Source of the DNA: Paramecium sonneborni
Lineage: Eukaryota; Ciliophora; Oligohymenophorea; Peniculida; Parameciidae
Direction of reading: 5' to 3'
DNA length: 64,000 nucleotides
Assembly (NCBI GenBank): GCA_905182985.1
Contig: CAJJDN010000162.1
Coordinates: 31,178-95,177 of the forward strand
The position numbers and the translations under genes are program-made. Positions 58,537 to 64,000 of this stretch are shown here, piece by piece (position 1 is the first letter of the stretch; every line of letters begins with the position of its first letter). The notes beneath the pieces are model-generated. The model was not told the origin of the DNA, did not search any database, and saw only the letters and a list, made by a program, of their open reading frames with translations.

Positions 58537-59183
58537 ATGAAATACATCTTGACTGAGGAGCACGTTCAAATTCCTGAGAAGATTGAAATCACATCTAAAT
58601 CTAAGTAGGTTAAAGTAAAAGGTAATAATGTATTTTATGGAATATTAGGACCAAGAGGTGAATTGACCAAAAATTTTAAACATGCTGCTTTAGATATCTA
58701 AGTGTAAAAAAAAGTGAATAAGAAAACAAATGCTGCTAAATCAAGAGTCAGTGTTAGAATGTGGCAATCATATAGAAAATAAAGATGTCAAGTTAATTCA
58801 GTTGCCTCGTCAATTAAAAATATGATTAGAGGTGTGACCACTGGTTATAAATTCAAAATGGTATTGGCATATGCTCACTTTCCAATCATTATTAATCTCT
58901 TAGATAAAGGTTTGGGAATTGAAATCAAGAATTTCCTTGGTGAAAAGATCATCAGAACAATCAAATGTCTTCCAGGAGTAACAATTACCAGAAATGAAGC
59001 TGAAGAAAAGAGTATTATAATAATCATATCAATTATATAGATGTTTTAACTCTCTAAGGTAATGATTTGAATAATGTTTCACTTACCTGTGCACTTATTC
59101 ATTAAGCATGTGCTGTTAAGAATAAAGATATTAGACAATTCTTAGATGGAATTTATGTTAGTGAAAAGCGTCTAGAAATTTGA
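58537..59183 (+). CDS. RPL9: 60S ribosomal protein uL6
   Basis: ATG at 58537, TGA at 59181-59183, introns of 27 nt (58622-58648) and 29 nt (59012-59040), 196 aa, the usual length of eukaryotic uL6 (RPL9). The protein sits near the sarcin-ricin loop and stalk base of the 60S subunit. Signature segments: MKYILTEEHVQIPEKIEIT, VKVKGPRGELTKNF, IRGVTTGYKFKMVLAYAHFP (the conserved GVTxGFxYKM region), FLGEKIIRTIKCLPGV and NKDIRQFLDGIYVSEK near the C-terminus. Confidence 0.96.
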
Positions 59184-59237
59184 TAAATATATATTTAGAT
59201 ATAAGTACAATAATATTTATATGTGTTTAATAATTAA

Positions 59238-59501
59238 TCAATAATTACGTCTCTCTCTATTGGCTTTATTCATTCGCTTGATTTTCTTTCTTTTTTACTT
59301 TCTTTTATGTTTCTTAAGTTTAGCTGGCTTTCTTCTAAAAGTACTGATTGTCAATATAGAAGTATCAGGCAATATAGGTTTTGTGAAACCCATACTTAAT
59401 AAATTTGTATACAAATGTAATTATGGGTATTGCATCCAAGACAAACATCTAGTTGACCTAATCAATCTAGACGCCATACCCAACATTAATCTTAAATTCA
59501 T
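59238..59501 (-). CDS. mitochondrial ribosomal protein mS38-like
   Basis: Intronless reverse-strand frame of 88 codons. The N-terminus is Arg/Ser-rich and amphipathic without acidic residues (MNLRLMLGMASRLIRSTRCL), as in mitochondrial presequences. The C-terminal half is extremely basic (STFRRKPAKLKKHKRKQKRK, then KIKRMNKANRERRNY), matching the mS38/AURKAIP1 (DUF1713) pattern of KKHKxRKxxKR. The ciliate protein is short, but the family is short in yeast and protists too. Convergent with uL6, 54 bp between stops. Confidence 0.6.
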
Positions 59502-59550
59502 TAAATAAATTATTAAATATTATTTATATTTTTCACACACACTATTTAAT

Positions 59551-61555
59551 TCAAATCTGTTCTAAATTTTTGTTTAAGTATTATTCTTTTAGCTATTTAT
59601 AATTTAATCCATTTTTCTACAGGAATTACACACCCTTCTTATGTATTAACTACCAAGACTATTTATTTTAAGAACAAAACTTATCTAAATATAGCAAAAC
59701 AATTAAAGTAAGCCATAAATTCTAAGGATAATTTTGTTCATTCTTCCATCCTTCAACATTTATTTGCTATTCTATTTTTTCATCATACAAAAAACAACCA
59801 TTAGCTTAAGCAAATTATATTAATGCTTCATATTCAATTTGATTAAACTAGATCTTCTATTATTAGGCCTTACTTTATATTAACTTATTTTCAACAAACT
59901 CTTCATCTTCATCTTCATCTTCATCCTCAAAAAGACATTTTTTTTACCTATCTCTATCTCTAGATCTTTCTTTTTTTTCTTATTCTAATTCTTCTACTTC
60001 TCGTCTTAATTTCTCTTTTTCTCTTAATATTAGTTCTTTCATTTATTTTTCTTATAATATTTGATTTTTTTACTATCCTCTTGAACTTAATTTTTATCTT
60101 AATAATTTTTGTTCTTCTTCCTATTTTCTTAATCTAAATTCTTCTTATAATATTAGTTCTTCTTCCTATTTTCTTAATATAAATTCTTCTTATAATATTT
60201 GTTCTTCTTTCTATTTTCTTAATCTAAATACTTCTTATATTACTTGTTCTTTTTCCTATTTTTTTAATCTTAAATTACCTTAGTTTGCCTCTAAATTTTT
60301 CATTTTCACATCTGTACCTCTATAATTTAATTGTGACATTGGTTTCTCATATTTAATTTATCTTGACATTTGACATTTAGCTCTTTTCATTCCTCCTGAA
60401 CAATTATAGGGATTTACCATTAAATTAATATGATCTTCTTCATTATTGTGTTTATTTGAAGTGATATACAATTTTTATCTCATCTATTATTTAAATTGAT
60501 CTTCTAATTCACAAACCTCACATACAAAAGCTGTTTTAGTACTTAATATCTAGTGAGTTATTGATGTATTTATAATATCTTGCTCATCAATTGTTTATTT
60601 GTCAATCTTTATAAAATTTAAATTATTATCCCCGTAATTAAGACTATTTTCATAAAAAGTGATAAGTTTATAGGCAGCTAATTTATGAAAGTATTCATTT
60701 TCTTATGAATTCTTTAAATTTAATGAAACAGTATATTTGATTGGTTTTTAATCTTATGGATCAAAGCAACTTAAAGTGAATTATAAATCATCATTCTATT
60801 AATCAATAGAAAATAAGATTTAAATAGTTAATTCTTAATTCTTCTTTAAACAAACAATTGATTCTGGATTAGGAATTATTTAAGCAATACTATTGACATT
60901 ACACTCTAAATTAAATGCATTTAAATAAGGAGTTAAGGAATCTTCTAATAAATCAATTACTTTTGCATTAATATCTTCATCATCACTAACAAATTAATAT
61001 TTACCATTTCCAACCTCTGCTAAACGTTTTATTAAATATTAACTGCATCCCTCTCCTATTCCAATTGTGTAAACTCTAGTTTCTGCTTTATTTTTTTACT
61101 TCACTAATTCTATTATAGGTGGGGCATCAACTTCTCCATCTGTAAGTAAGAAAATATTCAGCGTAGTATTTGTTGATTTCCCTTAAAATTTATTATATAT
61201 AACTTCTTATAATGGTCTAAGAATTTCTGTTCCTTACATATTTGCACTCATATTCTGGACATGCTTAAGAGCTTCTTCTAAAGTATCTTAAGAATATTTT
61301 TTAGAATCAGTCCATAATGATCTAAACGTTGTTCCAAATGAAATTATGTTGAATGTACAATCTTCTGGTAAACTTTTTAAAAATAAAATTAATGATTATT
61401 TTGCTTTTTCAATTCTTTTCCCGCTCATAGATCCACTTCTATCTATGAAAAATACATAATTTCCTCTGTTAATTACTTGATCATCAGCTCTATTATATCC
61501 TTCTAAATATTATGAATATGCATCATCTAAAGTTATTTAATTAAACTTTGGAATA
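59551..61555 (-). CDS. VIT/vWA-domain protein, 3' part
   Basis: Reverse-strand frame entering after the N at 61556 and ending at TGA 59551-59553. It repeats most of the vWA domain seen in the 5' part (from codons near 62925), then adds the rest: a beta-rich region with CEVCELEDQFKQ, a Lys/Glu/Gln coiled coil with tandem units (LRKQEEEQILQEEF type), an acidic stretch (EDEDEDEDEE) and a C-terminal domain (LWLTLIVLLYLDKFCSQNKQ) as found at the end of VWA5A-like proteins. Subtracting the 1,370-nt assembly overlap, the joined gene is exactly 986 codons. Confidence 0.85.
60105..60270 (-). repeat. about 48-bp tandem repeats in coiled coil
   Basis: Three to four imperfect units, each coding for about 16 residues of the form LRKQEEEQILQEEFRL on the reverse strand, lie in tandem within the vWA-protein coiled coil. 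The overlap end at 60187 falls within this tract. The last units reappear after the N at 61557. Confidence 0.65.
60187..61555 (-). repeat. assembly-overlap copy in vWA gene
   Basis: These 1,369 bp equal 61557-62925 with offset 1,370 and no difference found; an unmerged contig overlap around the N at 61556. Confidence 0.85.
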
Positions 61556-61556
61556 N
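61556..61556. other. single-N contig join
   Basis: One N between overlapping contigs, inside the vWA-protein gene. Confidence 0.85.
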
Positions 61557-63878
61557 TTCTTATAATATTTGTTCTTCTTTCTATTTTCTTAATCTAAATA
61601 CTTCTTATATTACTTGTTCTTTTTCCTATTTTTTTAATCTTAAATTACCTTAGTTTGCCTCTAAATTTTTCATTTTCACATCTGTACCTCTATAATTTAA
61701 TTGTGACATTGGTTTCTCATATTTAATTTATCTTGACATTTGACATTTAGCTCTTTTCATTCCTCCTGAACAATTATAGGGATTTACCATTAAATTAATA
61801 TGATCTTCTTCATTATTGTGTTTATTTGAAGTGATATACAATTTTTATCTCATCTATTATTTAAATTGATCTTCTAATTCACAAACCTCACATACAAAAG
61901 CTGTTTTAGTACTTAATATCTAGTGAGTTATTGATGTATTTATAATATCTTGCTCATCAATTGTTTATTTGTCAATCTTTATAAAATTTAAATTATTATC
62001 CCCGTAATTAAGACTATTTTCATAAAAAGTGATAAGTTTATAGGCAGCTAATTTATGAAAGTATTCATTTTCTTATGAATTCTTTAAATTTAATGAAACA
62101 GTATATTTGATTGGTTTTTAATCTTATGGATCAAAGCAACTTAAAGTGAATTATAAATCATCATTCTATTAATCAATAGAAAATAAGATTTAAATAGTTA
62201 ATTCTTAATTCTTCTTTAAACAAACAATTGATTCTGGATTAGGAATTATTTAAGCAATACTATTGACATTACACTCTAAATTAAATGCATTTAAATAAGG
62301 AGTTAAGGAATCTTCTAATAAATCAATTACTTTTGCATTAATATCTTCATCATCACTAACAAATTAATATTTACCATTTCCAACCTCTGCTAAACGTTTT
62401 ATTAAATATTAACTGCATCCCTCTCCTATTCCAATTGTGTAAACTCTAGTTTCTGCTTTATTTTTTTACTTCACTAATTCTATTATAGGTGGGGCATCAA
62501 CTTCTCCATCTGTAAGTAAGAAAATATTCAGCGTAGTATTTGTTGATTTCCCTTAAAATTTATTATATATAACTTCTTATAATGGTCTAAGAATTTCTGT
62601 TCCTTACATATTTGCACTCATATTCTGGACATGCTTAAGAGCTTCTTCTAAAGTATCTTAAGAATATTTTTTAGAATCAGTCCATAATGATCTAAACGTT
62701 GTTCCAAATGAAATTATGTTGAATGTACAATCTTCTGGTAAACTTTTTAAAAATAAAATTAATGATTATTTTGCTTTTTCAATTCTTTTCCCGCTCATAG
62801 ATCCACTTCTATCTATGAAAAATACATAATTTCCTCTGTTAATTACTTGATCATCAGCTCTATTATATCCTTCTAAATATTATGAATATGCATCATCTAA
62901 AGTTATTTAATTAAACTTTGGAATAAATGTTAATGTAGCGCAATATTTTTATGTAAATAATGCATCAATATTTGTATGACTTAAAAATGCTCTAGGTAAA
63001 TTAATATCATCACTTGATAATAGTAATGTAAATTATTTTGTTGGATTAAAATTGGATGGAGTATCCTCTAACATCAAATTCAGCTTTTTAGGATTTATTT
63101 CCTCTAATTCTAATGTCTACTTTGCATATTCATTTTTAGCATTTCCACTTAAAATTGAGTGGGTTGGACATTTGTAATAAGTGATTGCAGTACCAATATC
63201 TATTAAAACACTAATATTTTGCTTGAAATTGAATTCAAATTTTTCAATCAATACATACTGTTAAACATATCTGTTCAATCTTTCATAATATATATTTTTA
63301 GTTCTCTATTATTACTCTTAGCTAAAATAGTTTTTATCAATCATAGGATATACTTCAACTTTCCAAAATTTATTCAAGAATACTTCAAGAGGTTATATAT
63401 ATTCAAAAGTGATTTTTAGTTATTTATTTGGAGCAAGGGCTCCAATCTTTACTCTGTTTATTTCAGGAAATTCTTCATCTTTTTCACTATAAGCCATCGT
63501 TTTACCTTACTTTAAACCTTCTTCATATTCCTTTTTTGCTTCTTCTTTCTCCTTGACTATTCCATATACTTTTGAATCTCCTAATTCTACTATCATTTTT
63601 GTTACGGCAGCATTTTTATTTATTGAAAATAAGTATTCTAATTCTATTGGTTCATTGTAGCCTTAAGTTGAATAGGTTTATTGTAATTCTACAATTAAAA
63701 AGCCTGGATTAACTTTTAAAAAATAATGAACCTCCTTTAGAGGTACAGGAAGTTTTCTTATTAAATCATAACACACAAAGACTCTATGTGGATATAAGCA
63801 GCAGATTTTCTTTTCTTTCTTTCCAAAATTATTATTTTAAGAAACTATTTATGGGTTAAATAATTAGTTTGTTATCAT
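61557..63878 (-). CDS. VIT/vWA-domain protein, 5' part
   Basis: ATG at 63878 on the reverse strand, no introns. The N-terminal 150 residues form a VIT domain (GFLIVELQQTYSTQGYNEPI, then AYSEKDEEFPEINRVKIGAL). The von Willebrand A domain starts near residue 350 with VFFIDRSGSMSGKRIEKAKQ, holding an intact MIDAS metal site (DxSxS), the Thr of QGTEILRPL and the Asp of LLTDGEVDAP. Proteins with VIT plus vWA include VWA5A and inter-alpha-trypsin inhibitor heavy chains; the lack of a signal peptide here favours a cytosolic VWA5A-like role. The frame runs through the vWA domain and the start of the coiled coil to the N at 61556, where the true gene continues at 60186. Confidence 0.88.
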
Positions 63879-64000
63879 TTTATTATTTCTTATAGGTTTT
63901 ATAAAATAGATTTCTTAAATTGAGATTTTGATTATTTCTGACTAATTAAAGAATTTATAATAAAATATATATTATGTATTATAATTAAAAAATAAAAGTC
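63879..64000. other. 5' flank of the vWA gene
   Basis: AT-rich DNA upstream of the reverse-strand start at 63878; nothing recognised. No telomeric repeats at the window edge. Confidence 0.4.

Overview
The window reads as macronuclear DNA of a Paramecium-like ciliate. Three signals agree. The DNA is extremely AT-rich. Every recognisable gene is open only if TAA and TAG are read as Gln and TGA is the sole stop. Coding frames are interrupted by minute GT..AG introns, mostly 21-31 nt (extremes called here 18-38), whose removal restores frame exactly in gene after gene. Conventional six-frame tracks see almost nothing here because of the altered code. Genes are dense, lie on both strands, and often sit less than 100 bp apart.

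Layout. 1-9.4 kb: a truncated membrane protein, an EF-hand protein, an ATG4 autophagy protease, a coiled-coil protein, a RING protein, a MORN-repeat protein, EMC6, and a low-complexity protein beside a decayed inverted copy of its own 3' end. 9.4-17.2 kb: a cyclic-nucleotide-binding K+ channel, a multi-pass membrane protein with a receiver-like segment, a TauE/SafE anion permease, an F-box protein and small ORFs. 17.8-26.9 kb: a calpain with an EF-hand and a polyQ tract, a BRO1/ALIX protein, ribosomal eS4, a CaaX-box small protein, ribosomal eL28 and a small membrane protein.

28.5-42.9 kb is the most unusual part. Two tail-to-tail genes encode an Hsp70-like protein with an N-terminal membrane segment and altered ATPase motifs. 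They share an apparently identical 2,185-bp core that breaks off sharply at both ends. The assembly shows extra copies because contigs with unmerged overlaps were joined by single N characters (29668, 31854, 38047). Relics of further family members lie at about 35.6 kb and 41.6-42.9 kb.

44.5-64 kb: ribosomal eS24, a four-EF-hand protein, a coiled-coil protein, a membrane protein, a cullin, a GSK3/shaggy kinase, a four-domain voltage-gated cation channel whose four pore loops all carry Asp at the selectivity position, a BAR-like coiled-coil protein, ribosomal uL6, an mS38-like mitoribosomal protein, and a VIT/vWA-domain protein split by another single-N contig overlap (61556).

Functional themes are calcium and excitability (EF-hand proteins, calpain, two ion channels), protein turnover (ATG4, RING, F-box, cullin, BRO1, Hsp70-like), and translation (eS4, eL28, eS24, uL6, mS38-like). 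No operons, CRISPR arrays, transposons, rRNA or tRNA genes were recognised. Gene spans given below run from start to stop codon and include introns.
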